Below, piece by piece: positions 49,093 to 61,979 of a DNA stretch of 64,000 nucleotides. The position numbers and the translations under genes were made by a program. The stretch lies in the NCBI RefSeq assembly GCF_002776525.5, contig NC_045449.1, positions 367,545-431,544 on the forward strand, given 5' to 3'. The stretch's first letter is position 1. Every line of letters begins with the position of its first letter. Source of the stretch: Piliocolobus tephrosceles. Lineage: Eukaryota; Chordata; Mammalia; Primates; Cercopithecidae. Under the pieces are notes generated by a model. The model ran no database searches, was not told the DNA's origin, and saw nothing but the letters and a program-made list of their open reading frames with translations.

Positions 49093-50133
49093 CACTCTCT
49101 GCATCCCCCACCGGCTGCCTGATGTTGGTGGCCACCTTGCACCAGCCAGCCTAGCAGAGCTAGAGTGGAGCAAGACTCTCTGGCCCTGTTGGGCTTCCTG
49201 AGCCTGAGGCAAATACTGTCTGGTTGCCAAAATGCCTTAAAAGAGCACACTTCCATTCTTGGTCTCCGCCCTGCTCCTTCAGAATCAACTTTATGAAGTT
49301 TCTAGAAATAGCCAACGGCTCAAAACCACAATTTCTTTGGCTGCTAAGGAGTGTCTGGCAACCTTGCTGAGATCTTTTCAAATGAGGGGATAGGCATGAC
49401 CCAAAACAGTCTGTGTTTTCTGTGGCATGGTTATAATTACACCTTATTCCAAATACCTTCCGAGGTTTTTCCACTATCTTCAAAACTTTTAAAATCACTC
49501 TTAGAGGTGGCTTTGTAGCCTTTTGAGTCAGTTTTCAAGGGGGCCAGAAATGATCCAGATGAGGCTATTACTGGAATAGCCCCCACCTCCAGATCGGAAT
49601 CAGGGCCATACATCTAGAACTATCCAATAGACAATGGGAGACATTCCTTGGGTGTGAACTTTGACATGAGAGAAAAGAATAAAATCGTACTTCGGAGCTT
49701 CTCGTGATTCTCACGTCACGAAGCAGCACACAGCCTCCTGTGGTGCCAGGTCACAAGACAGCTTCCAGAGGCGCAGGCCCCGTGTTCCTACCTCCTTCTT
49801 GGAAGCACGCAGACAGCACCAGTTCCCTCCTAAGCCACAGGGAACTTACAGCAGGCACTTTTCATGGTTAGAAGAGGGAGGAGTTCTCTTCACAGGGGAA
49901 GTGCCACCACTGGCCAGAGCACCCACAGTCACATTCTCAGGACCACTGACCATCTCAGTGACATTGGTGGGCCCGGCTCTGCCTCTGGCCCGAACTATTC
50001 CCTACTCCATATTCTTGGTGACTCCGAAACTGAGGTGGCAGAAAGGAGAACCACAGCCTATGATGGCACTTGGTATCACCAGAGACAAAAAAGAGGAAAA
50101 ACGACCAGCCTCTGATTTGTAGACCTCCTTGCC
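49093..50133. other. Unique intronic sequence
   Basis: No VPS53 exon, RNA gene or clear repeat. A 107-codon + strand frame at 49799-50122 has no recognisable domain. Confidence 0.5.
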
Positions 50134-50148
50134 ATGTTCTTCATTTTC

Positions 50149-50519
50149 TTTTTTTTTTTTTTTTTTTTTTTTNNNNNNNNNNNNNNNNNNNNNNNNNNNN
50201 NNNNNNNNNNNNNNNNNNNNNNNNNNNNNNNNNNNNNNNNNNNNNNNNNNNNNNNNNNNNNNNNNNNNNNNNGCAGTGGCCGGATCTCAGCTCACTGCAA
50301 GCTCCGCCTCCCGGGTTTATGCCATTCTCCTGCCTCAGCCTCCCAAGTAGCTGGGACTACAGGCGCCCGCCACCTCGCCCGGCTAGTTTTTTGTATTTTT
50401 TAGTAGAGACGGGGTTTCACCGTGTTAGCCAGGATGGTCTCGATCTCCTGACCTCATGATCCGCCCGTCTCGGCCTCCCAAAGTGCTGGGATTACAGGCT
50501 TGAGCCACCGCGCCCGGCC
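50149..50519 (-). mobile_element. AluY (Old World monkey type), antisense, with a gap in it
   Basis: Poly(T) at 50149-50172, then 100 N, then 'gcagtggccggatctcagct' to 'ccaccgcgcccggcc'. The left flank carries atgttcttcattttc (50134-50148). Confidence 0.93.
50173..50272. other. Assembly gap (100 N)
   Basis: Undetermined bases directly after the poly(T) of an antisense AluY. Confidence 0.99.
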
Positions 50520-50523
50520 ATAA

Positions 50524-50923
50524 NNNNNNNNNNNNNNNNNNNNNNNNNNNNNNNNNNNNNNNNNNNNNNNNNNNNNNNNNNNNNNNNNNNNNNNNNNNNN
50601 NNNNNNNNNNNNNNNNNNNNNNNNNNNNNNNNNNNNNNNNNNNNNNNNNNNNNNNNNNNNNNNNNNNNNNNNNNNNNNNNNNNNNNNNNNNNNNNNNNNN
50701 NNNNNNNNNNNNNNNNNNNNNNNNNNNNNNNNNNNNNNNNNNNNNNNNNNNNNNNNNNNNNNNNNNNNNNNNNNNNNNNNNNNNNNNNNNNNNNNNNNNN
50801 NNNNNNNNNNNNNNNNNNNNNNNNNNNNNNNNNNNNNNNNNNNNNNNNNNNNNNNNNNNNNNNNNNNNNNNNNNNNNNNNNNNNNNNNNNNNNNNNNNNN
50901 NNNNNNNNNNNNNNNNNNNNNNN
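50524..50923. other. Assembly gap (400 N)
   Basis: Undetermined bases between two nearly identical AluY portions. Confidence 0.99.
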
Positions 50924-51136
50924 CTCCCGGGTTTATGCCATTCTCCTGCCTCAGCCTCCCGAGTAGCTGGGACTACAGGCGCCCGCCACCTCGCCCGGCT
51001 AGTTTTTTGTATTTTTTTAGTAGAGACGGGGTTTCACCGTGTTAGCCAGGATGGTCTCGATCTCCTGACCTCGTGATCCGCCCGTCTCGGCCTCCCAAAG
51101 TGCTGGGATTACAGGCTTGAGCCACCGCGCCCGGCC
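50924..51136 (-). mobile_element. AluY part, antisense, near-copy of 50306-50519
   Basis: 'ctcccgggtttatgccattc' to 'ccaccgcgcccggcc' repeats the preceding Alu with only about three differences, then meets atgttcttcattttc at 51138-51152, which matches the flank at 50134-50148. Confidence 0.94.
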
Positions 51137-51159
51137 GATGTTCTTCATTTTCAAAGTCA

Positions 51160-51436
51160 CCTCCTGAGATGGGCTAGACTTGGCTATGTGACTAGTGAGC
51201 CGCGTAATCATGTCACTTCCTCTCCGTCGGTCACAACTTCAAATAGCTGTGAAATAAGAGGGTGGGGCGAGCGGCCTGTACTAGATGATTCCATGTCCTC
51301 TCCAGTGCCGATTATTCCAAACACCCATCTTACGGTGCTGACTGGCTCCACAGGTGGCTACAGGTTAGATGTGTGCTTAAAACTGGAGCAGAAGGATATG
51401 CTTCTGCATATAAATGTCAATGTTTCCAAAAGCAGG
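51160..51436. other. Unique intronic sequence
   Basis: Nothing recognised. Confidence 0.5.
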
Positions 51437-51437
51437 T

Positions 51438-51738
51438 TTCTTTCTTTTCTCTTTTTGAGACGAAGTCTTGCTCTTGTCGCCCAGGCTGGAGTGCAATGGC
51501 GTAATCTCGGCTCACTGCAACCTCCACCTCCTGGGTTCAAGTGATTCTCCTGCCTCAGCCTCCCGAGTAGCTGGGATTACAGGCGCCTGCCACGACGCCC
51601 GGCTGATTTTTTGTATTTTTAGTAGAGATGGGGTTTCACTATGTTGGCCAGGCTGGTCTTGAACTCCTGACCTCAGGTGATCTGCCAGCCTCGGCCTCCC
51701 AAAGTGCTGGGATTACAGGCATGAGCCACTGTGCCTGG
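51438..51738 (-). mobile_element. AluS, antisense
   Basis: 'gagacgaagtcttgctcttg' to 'ccactgtgcctggcc'. Confidence 0.95.
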
Positions 51739-52055
51739 CCTCTACCAACAGCAGTTTTTGAAGTGGCTATCAATGATTCAGATGAAAGAGCACCCATTCC
51801 CTCACAGACATCACTGATGGTATCCACAGACCCAGACCTCAATCCCATGCACTTTCAGGGTGAGATGTAAATTGCAGTCTTCGTAATCAACTGCTTAAAT
51901 AGGATTCTAGAAAGAAGTCAACAGACTTGAAAGAATGTACCTTTGACCTCATTCCTTTAAACTCCTTCCTCTTCTAACCATGAAAAGTTCCTACTATAAA
52001 GAGGTAGCTCTACTGATAACCGTCAGCAAAGCAGATATATGTGCTGAACTGTCAA
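51739..52055. other. Unique intronic sequence
   Basis: Nothing recognised. Confidence 0.5.
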
Positions 52056-52071
52056 GATTTCCTAGTCATTC

Positions 52072-52335
52072 CTTTCTCTTCAGACTGGAGTACAGTGGTG
52101 CATTTGTGGCTCGCTGCAGCCTCAACCTCCTGGGGTCAAGTGATCCTTCTCTCAGCCTCCTGAGTAGCTGGGACTACAGGTGTGCACCTCCATGCACAGC
52201 TAATTCTTGTATTTTTTGTAGAGATGGAGTTTTGCCATGTTGCCCAGGCTGGTCTCAAACTCCTGAGCTCAAGCGATCTGCCCACTTCAGCCTCCCAAAG
52301 TGCTAGGATTACAGGCGTGAGCCACCATGCCAACT
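52072..52335 (-). mobile_element. Alu, antisense, short poly(T) end, with target-site duplications
   Basis: It starts just inside the element ('actggagtacagtggtgcat') and ends 'ccaccatgccaact'. The perfect 16-bp duplication gatttcctagtcattc flanks it (52056-52071, 52336-52351). Confidence 0.95.
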
Positions 52336-52351
52336 GATTTCCTAGTCATTC

Positions 52352-53055
52352 AGAAATCATGAGCTGGGCAGCCCTGTCCGTTTCCAGGTTGAGTTCTTTT
52401 TTCACTCCACCATGAGACCTGCTAAGCCTTTCTCACAGTCATAAGAGGTTAGAAATGGCTGTGAAAAACATATTTTAGTTCAAGAGTTTCATGGTTTTCA
52501 AGAGAATGTAAGAATCTTCCATTCTTTGTTGGGAAATATTGACTGACGACTAGAAACATTCACTTTCATGGGCATGCTTAGGCCAGGAGGATCTGAAATG
52601 TAAAGACACTAAAGAAAAAACTCTTTCCTTCAACACTACAGCAAGCATGGAAGCATTTGCCAGAAGGGTAGTTGGAAGAATCAGCCATGCTTGAATCAAG
52701 GCTCATGAACTTCCATTTCAAATATGCAGGCAAAAATTCCAGAACACAACTTTTCACATGACTTCCACAGTTTACAGAGAGCAAGACAGTAAATTCGAGA
52801 CACGGAAGCAATGCAGAGGGTACTAACCTGCCTGCTAACCTGCCTGCCATCTCCCGCCCCTCACAACAAAGAGCTATTCCTATCATTTCCAGGTGGTTCC
52901 ACCACCACCACGTAAACATAAGGGAAGAAAATTCACCAGAAAGGAAGCTAAAAATAAGAAGTCTGGACTTTTCTCAAACTTTTAGTACCTCCTAAAAAAA
53001 CAATTCTAGTCAAGCACTGAAAATAAGAAGCTGTCTTCTCTTGGCTCTTTTTAGT
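52352..53055. other. Unique intronic sequence
   Basis: No gene or repeat recognised. A 113-codon minus-strand frame has no domain. Confidence 0.5.
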
Positions 53056-53058
53056 GTT

Positions 53059-53357
53059 ACTTTTTTTTTTTCTTCTGAGACGAGTCTGCTCTCTTGCCCA
53101 GGCTGGAGTGCACTGGCACAGTCTCAGCTCACTGCAGCCTCCACTTCCGGAGATTAAGTGATTCTCCCACTGCAGCCTCCCGAGTAACTGGAACCACAGG
53201 AACACACCACCATAATGGCTCAGTTTTTGTATTTTTGGTAGAAACAGGGTTTCACCATGTTGCCTAGGCTGGTCTCGAACTCCAGAGCTCAAGCGATCTA
53301 CCTGTCTCAGCCTCCCAAAGTGCTGGGATTACAGGTGTGAGCCACCAGGTCCAGCCT
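53059..53357 (-). mobile_element. Alu, antisense, old
   Basis: T-rich start, 'gagacgagtctgctctcttg', and an end at 'ccaccaggtccagcc'. Confidence 0.93.
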
Positions 53358-53639
53358 TTTTAGTGTTACTTAATAGCACATATTCTGTATTAACCTACAC
53401 AAAATTATTGCAAACAGAGACTGTGAAATGAACTAAAAGTAAATCCTCCTGGGTTTGCAGCAACCCTATGTGATAATGAACGTTTGGAGCATTGAAATAT
53501 ATTCATAGAATGTTGGATTCTCTATTTTTAAGGGAATGTGATTATAACAGTCATTACAAAGTTCCTTCAAATTTTTAAAGCTATCTCTTCGGAAAAATGT
53601 TGAAAAGCGAAGAGCCCACCAAAAGTACAGGCAGCAGAA

Positions 53640-53745
53640 GCAAAAAGAAACAAGTGTGACTCCATCAAACTAAAAAGCCCATTAGAGAAATGCAAGTCAA
53701 AACCACGATGCAGTATCACCTCACAACTCAGTGGGGGCGCCTTTT
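53640..53745 (+). mobile_element. L1 fragment, sense (one arm of an inverted L1)
   Basis: 'agagaaatgcaagtcaaaac' and 'tatcacctcacaactcagtg' are L1 ORF2 sequence in the sense direction, followed directly by antisense L1. Confidence 0.85.
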
Positions 53746-54165
53746 CATGCTTCTTGGCCATTTACATATCTTCTTTGGAGAAACGCTTATTCAAACCCTT
53801 TGCTTGCTTTTTAATTGAGTTGTTCGGCTTTTTGTTGCTGGTTTTTAGGAATTCTTTGTATATTCTAGATACTAATCCATTATCAGATAAATGATTTGGA
53901 AATATTCTTCCCATTCTGTGTGTTGCCATTTTACCCTGCTGATAGTGTCTTTTCATGCACAAGTCTTAAAATTTTTCATAAAGTCCAATTTATCTGTATT
54001 TATTTTGCTGCCTAGGACTTTGGTGTCATATCCAAGAAGCTGCTGCCAAGTTGAGTGCTGTGAAGATCTGCTCTTTGTTTTCTTCTCAGAGTTTTAGAAT
54101 TAGGTTTTACATCTAGCTATAGATCCATTTTGAGTTATTAATGAATCCCTACACTCGTTTCTGCC
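53746..54165 (-). mobile_element. L1 fragment, antisense (other arm)
   Basis: 'aggaattctttgtatattct' and 'cttggtgtcatatccaagaa' run in reversed L1 direction. The sharp switch at about 53746 suggests 5' inversion during insertion or a later rearrangement. Confidence 0.9.
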
Positions 54166-54299
54166 AAATAAAAGTTAGTTCCCTCATGTTCCTGCCATGC
54201 ACAACCCCCTCCTTTACACCGACTGGAGATCGGCTCCCACACACATCTCGGTGAGTGCGTGGCCACTGCCTGATAAGGTTCTTATCTTTTCTAATCCAG

Positions 54300-55165
54300 A
54301 ACATACTCCTACTATCCAGACTCCTGGACCTCTGTAATCTACTAGACTTTTATGAAATGTAAGTGAGATCATGCCCCCCACGCTGAAAATATTTCACTGT
54401 CCACAAAATAAAAAATAAAGTATTTAGCCAGGCATATAAAATCTGACCCCATCTACCTACATAGCCTTATCTCTCTCTGCTGCCTCCAAACTCCTTGAGA
54501 CTCCCTCTTCCTTCTCGCCCCGCTTACTGTCACATTGGTAAGATGCCACCCATTCTTTTAAGATTCCGGTTTGTTTTTTTTTTTTTTTGAGATGGAGTCT
54601 CACTCTGTCACCCAGGCTGGAGTGCAGTGGCCGGATCTCAGCTCACTGTAAGCTCCGCCCCCCGGGTTTACGCCATTCTCCTGCCTCAGCCTCCCGAGCA
54701 GCTGGGACTACAGGCGCCCGCCACCTCGCCCAGCTAGTATTTTGTATTTTTTAGTAGAGACGGGGTTTCACCGTGTTAGCCAGGATGGTCTCGATCTCCT
54801 GACCTCGTGATCCGCCCATCTCGGCCTCCCAAAGTGCTGGGATTACAGGCTCGAGCTACCGCGCCCGGCCTAAGATTCCAATTAAAATGGAATCTGTCTA
54901 TGCCCCCTGCCCTCAGCCCCTGCTTCAGCCTATCAGTTCCTCTTCTGAGATCCTGCTATGCCTTGTGCAGCATATACCATGGTTTTGTTACATCTGTTAC
55001 GCTGGAATCTTCTATTAATGTCTTTCTTCTCCATACAAAAATGGCGAACTCTTTGAAGGCAAGAGTGTGTATTTCTTATTTTTGTGCCTTCAGTCCCCTA
55101 GCACAGGGCCTAGGATGTAGAAAATGCAGGGTAAGTATCTGTCACATAAATAAAGAAAAGAACAA
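54300..55165 (+). mobile_element. L2 LINE region, sense, interrupted by an AluY
   Basis: 54470-54560 ('ctgcctccaaactccttgag') and 54870-55165 ('gaactctttgaaggcaagag', 'cctagcacagggcctaggat') match L2 order up to the 3' end. Confidence 0.7.
54571..54870 (-). mobile_element. AluY (Old World monkey type), antisense
   Basis: 'gtggccggatctcagctcac' to 'taccgcgcccggcc', with taagattcc repeated on both flanks. Confidence 0.95.
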
Positions 55166-56027
55166 ATGAATGTGAAAGAGATCAACTCTGAATCATCCTG
55201 AGAGCAGGGGTAGGAGGGACTGCCTTCCTCCTCCTCCCTCATCTGCTGACAGCACATCTGCCTGCTCCATCCAAGCTCCTTCCTTCTCGCAGCCCATAAA
55301 GTCCTGTTCACCTCCTTTCTTGGCTGCCTCACAGTCCAGTCTGATAAGGCGATCAGCCGGCTCTAGGTGTGAGGGGTAGGAAGGAGGAGGGAAAGGGTGG
55401 CGGTTTCCCTAGTGTTCTGCCAAGCTCTGCTCCAACATTCCCTAATAGTTCTTTGGTATTTCCATGACAAGATGCACACAGATGTCCCCAAGCCTTAGAA
55501 ATAAGAAAAAGATTTTCATAAAAATCCAAATCCAGGCAAGAAAAGTGGTAGACTAGAAGCCTGAGGACTTCCTGGTAGGAAGGATGACAGAAAATCACTG
55601 CCCAAAAATGCTTCTCGAAAATGAAAGACATGAAGGTGGTGATACCAGAAGCAGGATGGGGCCCTGGGTCTGCTGCCAGCAGAGCATGCTGTGCCCCGTA
55701 ATAGGAGGAATCAGCCGCTATCCACGTCTGTACCCACACCGTGAACACTCACGCCAGGTGGCAGGGGTGGGCCTCTGGGTCTGAGAACTTTAGCAGTAGC
55801 CAGAGGGGCTGCCAACACCCAGGAAGACCAGTGAGCCTCCAAGCCTAGGAGATCAGCTGCTGGGACACCCACCTGGCAGGTTTCTCCAGGTCTGGCCCCC
55901 CTCACTTTGGAAGAGCTGTCTGTGATAACACTTGGCCAAGCAGCAATTCCCACTTCTCGCCCACGAGCAGGCAGCAGCTAAAGAGCATTCTTGATCAGAC
56001 TAACAGAGAATGTCAAAATAAAAACAA
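55166..56027. other. Unique intronic sequence
   Basis: No gene or repeat recognised. Frames of up to 131 codons have no domain. Confidence 0.5.
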
Positions 56028-56330
56028 GGCCGGGTGCGGTGGCTCACGCCTGTCATCCCAGCACTTTGGGAGACTGAGCCGGGTGGATCACTTGAGGTGT
56101 GAGGAGTTTGAAACCAGCCTGGCCAACATGGCGAAACCCCGTTTCTACTAAAAATATAAAAATTAGCTGGGCATGGGTGATGGGCACCTGTAGTTCCAGC
56201 TACTCGGGAGGCTGAGGCAGGAGAATTTCTTGAACCCGGGAGGCAGAGAATGCAGTGAGCTGAGATCGTGGCACTGCACACTCCAGCCTGGGTGATGGAG
56301 TGAGACTTAGTTTCAAAAAATCAATGAATA
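56028..56330 (+). mobile_element. AluS, sense
   Basis: 'ggccgggtgcggtggctcac' to a short A-rich tail. Confidence 0.95.
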
Positions 56331-56351
56331 CAATAAAAATGAGCTTTCAAG

Positions 56352-56660
56352 GCCGGGCGCGGTGGCTCAAGCCTGTAATCCCAGCACTTTGGGAGGCCTT
56401 GATGGGCGGATCGCGAGGTCTGGAGATCGAGACCATCCTGGCTAACACGGTGAAACCCCGTCTCTACTAAAACATACAAAAAAAAACTAGCCGGGCGAGG
56501 TGGCGGGCGCCTGTGGTCCCAGCTGCTCGGGAGGCTGAGGCAGGAGAATGGCATAAACCCGGGAGCTGGAGCTTGCAGTGAGCTGAGATCCGGCCACTAC
56601 ACTCCAGCCTGGGTGACAGAGCGGGACTCCGTATCAAAAAAAAAAAAAAAAAAAAAAAAG
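56352..56660 (+). mobile_element. AluY (Old World monkey type), sense
   Basis: 'ggtggctcaagcctgtaatc' and 'gggcgaggtggcgggcgcct' are the monkey-type form. The target gagctttca is duplicated (56341-56349 and 56660-56668). Confidence 0.96.
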
Positions 56661-56689
56661 AGCTTTCAGCTAAGAATCACCAAACATTT

Positions 56690-57185
56690 GAGAAATGCTA
56701 AAGAGAGAGAACTGCCACGCTGAACAAACTGAAGATCTTACACTAGGGACAGAGAAATGGAACAGGCAGCCCAGCACTTTAACATACAGATAATTTCTAT
56801 TCCGTGGGAGATATATGAGAATATTATGCCCATGAGAAAAGAATCAGCTAGATATGCTGGAAATTAAAAAGCTGGACTGTTAAAATAAAAATTCAACAGC
56901 TGGGCCAAATAGCAGACTAGATGCAAGTGAAGAATAAATTAAAACAGGAAGACTGGGTTGAGGAACTCTTTCTGAAAGCAGTTCAAAAGGACAGAGAGAC
57001 GGAAAGCATGAAAGGAAAATTAAGAGACATGGCAGCAGATCTAGAAGCTCCAATGTTCACGCAGCAAGAATTCCACGAGGAGAGAATGCAGAGACCAAGT
57101 TGTAGAGACTACCTAAAGAAAGGAATACAGGAGAATAATTTCTTAGAGTATGAGAAACTCAGGAGTCTTCAGATGAAGAATACAA
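56690..57185 (+). mobile_element. Old LINE-derived fragment (L1M or HAL1-like), sense
   Basis: 'caacagctgggccaaatagc' and 'gcatgaaaggaaaattaaga' resemble L1M/HAL1 ORF1-region sequence. A 98-codon frame (from 56921) is rich in E, K and Q, as an ORF1 coiled coil would be, but ends inside an Alu. The family is uncertain. Confidence 0.55.
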
Positions 57186-57187
57186 CT

Positions 57188-57484
57188 GGGGCCAGGTACA
57201 GTGGCTCACGCCTGTAATCCCAGCACTTTGGGAGGATGACGAAGGAGGATCACTTGAGCCCAGGAGTTCAAGACCAGCCTGGGCAAAACACAGGAAGATC
57301 CCACCTCTACAGAAAAATGTTAAAAATCGGCCAGGCATGGTGGTATTTGCCTGCACTCCTGGCTACTCAGGAGGTGGAGGCAGGAGGACGTCTTCAGCCC
57401 AGGAGTTCCAGGTTGCAGCAAGCTATGACCACGCCACTGCACTCCAGCCTGGGCAACAGAGCAAGACTCTGTCTCAAAAAAACA
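57188..57484 (+). mobile_element. Alu, sense
   Basis: 'gggccaggtacagtggctca' to 'gactctgtctcaaaaaaaca'. Confidence 0.94.
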
Positions 57485-58180
57485 AAGCAAGACACTCATC
57501 TTACTAGCTACAAGGGAAATGAAAATTAAAGGAACTGGATACCGTTTTGAACCATCAGAGAGAGGAAAATGAAGAACAACAACATCACATGTGGCTGAGG
57601 GTGCGGGGAAAGGTGCTCTCAGCTGAGGGTGCAGGGAAAGGCGCTCTCACAATTCACAGACTGCACTACAAGTATACAAAGCTCGCTGCAGGGCAAATGG
57701 GCAGTAGTTACTGAAATTTTAAATGTATATAAACCTATAACCCAGAATCTGTCCTAGAGAAATACTTGCATATGTGCAAATGGGGGCATATTTTAAGATT
57801 TAGAAACAAACGATCTAATGCTATACCTGAGGCGTGTTATACTATGGGATTCTGTGCATCAATTCCAGAGAATGAAGCAGGTCTATACACACTGACGTGA
57901 AAAAAAATCATTTTTCACTGATGTGAAAAACAAATATCTAAAATACATGTGGTTGAAAACAAAAAGCAGTTTTTAGAATAAAGCGTAAGGTATGAAACCA
58001 TTTAGTTAAAACAAAGCAAAACCAAAACCATTACTAACACTATAGATTTATGTAAATACACACATAAAAATCCAGAGCGATATCCATTAAACTGGTAACA
58101 GTTCCCACCTCTGGAGAGAACAACGGGATTCTGAGGTCTAGGTAAAGGGAACTTAGGCTTCATCCGTATATATATTTGAT
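57485..58180 (+). mobile_element. Old L1 (L1M) ORF2/3' region, sense
   Basis: 'ctagctacaagggaaatgaa' and 'gagaaatacttgcatatgtg' follow L1 order. It includes a local 28-bp duplication ('gctgagggtgcggggaaagg') at about 57594-57650. No intact frame. Confidence 0.8.
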
Positions 58181-58181
58181 G

Positions 58182-58394
58182 CCTCCCAGGTTCAAGTGAC
58201 TCTCCTGCCTCAGCTTTCCAAGTAGCTGCGATTACAGGCAACCGCCACCATGTCCAGATAATTTTTGCATTTTTAGTAGAGACGGGGTTTCAACATGTTG
58301 GTCAGGCTGGTCTCGAACTCCTGACCTCAGGTGATCCACCCGCCTCAGCCTCCCAAAGTGCTGGGATTCCAGGTGTGAGCCACAGGGCCCGGCC
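58182..58394 (-). mobile_element. Alu, antisense, truncated
   Basis: It enters at 'gcctcccaggttcaagtgac' and ends 'ccacagggcccggcc'. Confidence 0.93.
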
Positions 58395-58424
58395 GTGGCT
58401 CACTATATTTTCTAAAGACCATCA

Positions 58425-58880
58425 CAGCAATCTATCCCATCCCACGTGCTTTTTGTAACGATGTGACTTTGACATTCCTCTCGTTAGCGTTAGTGGGTGG
58501 GAGAAGACTATGTTCCTTCCTCTTGAATCTTAGCAGCCCTGTGACTATGGCAGAAGTGATGCTATGAAATTTCCAAGGCTTGTTTCTCTCGGGACGCTCA
58601 TTCTTAGAACCAGCCACCTTAACATGAGGAAGTTCAAGAAGCCCATGGAAAACACAGAATCCCAGCCCAGGCCTGGCTGAGCTCCCAGCTGACAGCAAGT
58701 ACCAAGGTGCCAGCCATGAGAGGGAGCCAATGCATCCTCCGGTCCCTCTTGAGCTGCCTCGGCTAATGCTGCACGGAGCAGGGATGAGCCGGTCCTCCTG
58801 AGCCAGGCCAAATTATACATGCAAAACAATTATTGTTTTAAGCTACTAAGTTTTGTGCTGGTTTGTTACAAAGAAATAGA
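58425..58880 (+). mobile_element. MaLR-type LTR (MLT1-like), sense
   Basis: 'ttgttttaagctactaagtt' and the closing 'ggtttgttacaaagaaatag' are a hallmark of MLT/MST-type solitary LTRs. Upstream text ('gaatcttagcagccctgtga', 'gaagttcaagaagcccatgg') is consistent. It is a non-coding remnant of an ancient endogenous retrovirus-like element; no viral gene is seen. Confidence 0.8.
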
Positions 58881-59748
<868 letters not shown>

Positions 59749-59749
59749 T

Positions 59750-60030
59750 GGCCGGGCGCGGTGGCTCACGCCTGTACTCCCAGCACTTTGGGAGGCTGAG
59801 GTGGGTAGATCACGAAGTCAGGAGATCGACATGGTGAAACCCCATCTCTACTAAAAACACAAAAAATTAGCTGGGCATGGTAGCAGGTGCCTGTAATCCC
59901 AGCTACTCAGGAGGCTGAGGCAAGAGACTCGCTTGAACCTGAGAAGCGGAGGTTTCAGTGAGCCGAGATCGTGCCACTGTACTCCAGCCAGGAAGACAGT
60001 GTGAGACTCCATCTCAAAACCAAAAACAAA
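59750..60030 (+). mobile_element. AluY, sense
   Basis: 'ggccgggcgcggtggctcac' to 'gactccatctcaaaaccaaa', with a deletion near 59830. Confidence 0.94.
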
Positions 60031-60305
60031 CACGGCTTTAAATATTAACTGAAATCTGCAGGTTCTGAGGCATCTGTGTCACAGACCTCTACTTTCCCTA
60101 CTGCTAAGGTTAATGTCGCTTCAATAAAAGGATGCTGATAAAATCAAGTTACACACAGGGAGGAAATATAAACTATTAGATCTAAATTTTTCATTAGGGT
60201 TGGACTATTTCATTAAATTTATAATTTATGATTTTCCATAAGAGACATTGAAAAAGACAGGATCAAGTTCAAGCCAAGGTGTTACACTGCTACCAACATT
60301 GCTAT

Positions 60306-61000
60306 CACTGCCTGTTCTCACCACCGCCTGTTCCCACCAGTGCCTGTTCTCACCACCGCCTGTTCCCACCAGCACCTGTTCTCATAACCACCTGGTCTTA
60401 ACCACTGCCTGGTCTCACCACCACCTGTTCTCATCACTGCCTGTTCTCACCACCGCCTGGTCTCACCAGTACCTGTTCTCACCACTGCCTGGTCTCACCA
60501 CTGCCTGGTCTCACCAGCGCCTGGTCTTAACCACTGCCTGGTCTCACCAGCGCCTGGTCTTAACCACTGCCTGGTCTCATCAGCACCTAGTCTCACCACT
60601 GCCTGGTCTCACCAGAGCCTGTTCTCACCAGCACCTGTTCTCACCAGCACCTGGTCTCACCACTGCCTGGTCTCACCACCACCTGGTCTTAACCACCGCG
60701 TGGTCTCACCAGCACCTGGTCTCACCAGCATCTGGTTTCACCAACACCTGGTCTTAACCACCGCCTGGTCTCACCAGCACCTGTTCTCACCAGCGCCTGG
60801 TCTCACCACTGCCTGGTCTCACCAGCGCCTGGTCTTAACCACCGCCTGGTCTCATCAGCACCTAGTCTCACCACTGCCTGGTCTCACCAGAGCCTGGTCT
60901 CACCAGCACCTGGTCTCACCACCGCCTGGTCTCACCACCACCTGGTCTTAACCACCGCCTGGTCTCACCAGCACCTGGTCTCACTACTGCCTGGTCTGAT
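60306..61000 (+). repeat. 16/17-bp minisatellite, about 42 copies
   Basis: Units read 'ctggtctcaccactgc', 'ctggtctcaccagcgc' or 17-bp 'ctggtcttaaccactgc'. Higher-order blocks of several units also recur, for example near 60510-60600 and 60800-60880. Frames of up to 169 codons reflect the repeat. On the VPS53 transcript each unit reads about 'gcagtggtgagaccag', with a splice-donor-like ggtgaga. Confidence 0.96.

Positions 61001-61979
<979 letters not shown>

Noticed and set aside
48544..49256. Frames of 181, 167 and 157 codons through the N run
   Set aside because: They exist only because N is read as open and the 18-bp array has no stops.
56921..57217. 98-codon frame (+) rich in E, K and Q
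   Set aside because: It looks like a decayed LINE ORF1-type coiled coil and ends inside an Alu; it is not a host gene.
60248..60951. Open frames of 169 and 83 codons (+)
   Set aside because: They run through the 16/17-bp minisatellite and translate its repeat; there is no gene context and the strand is opposite to VPS53.
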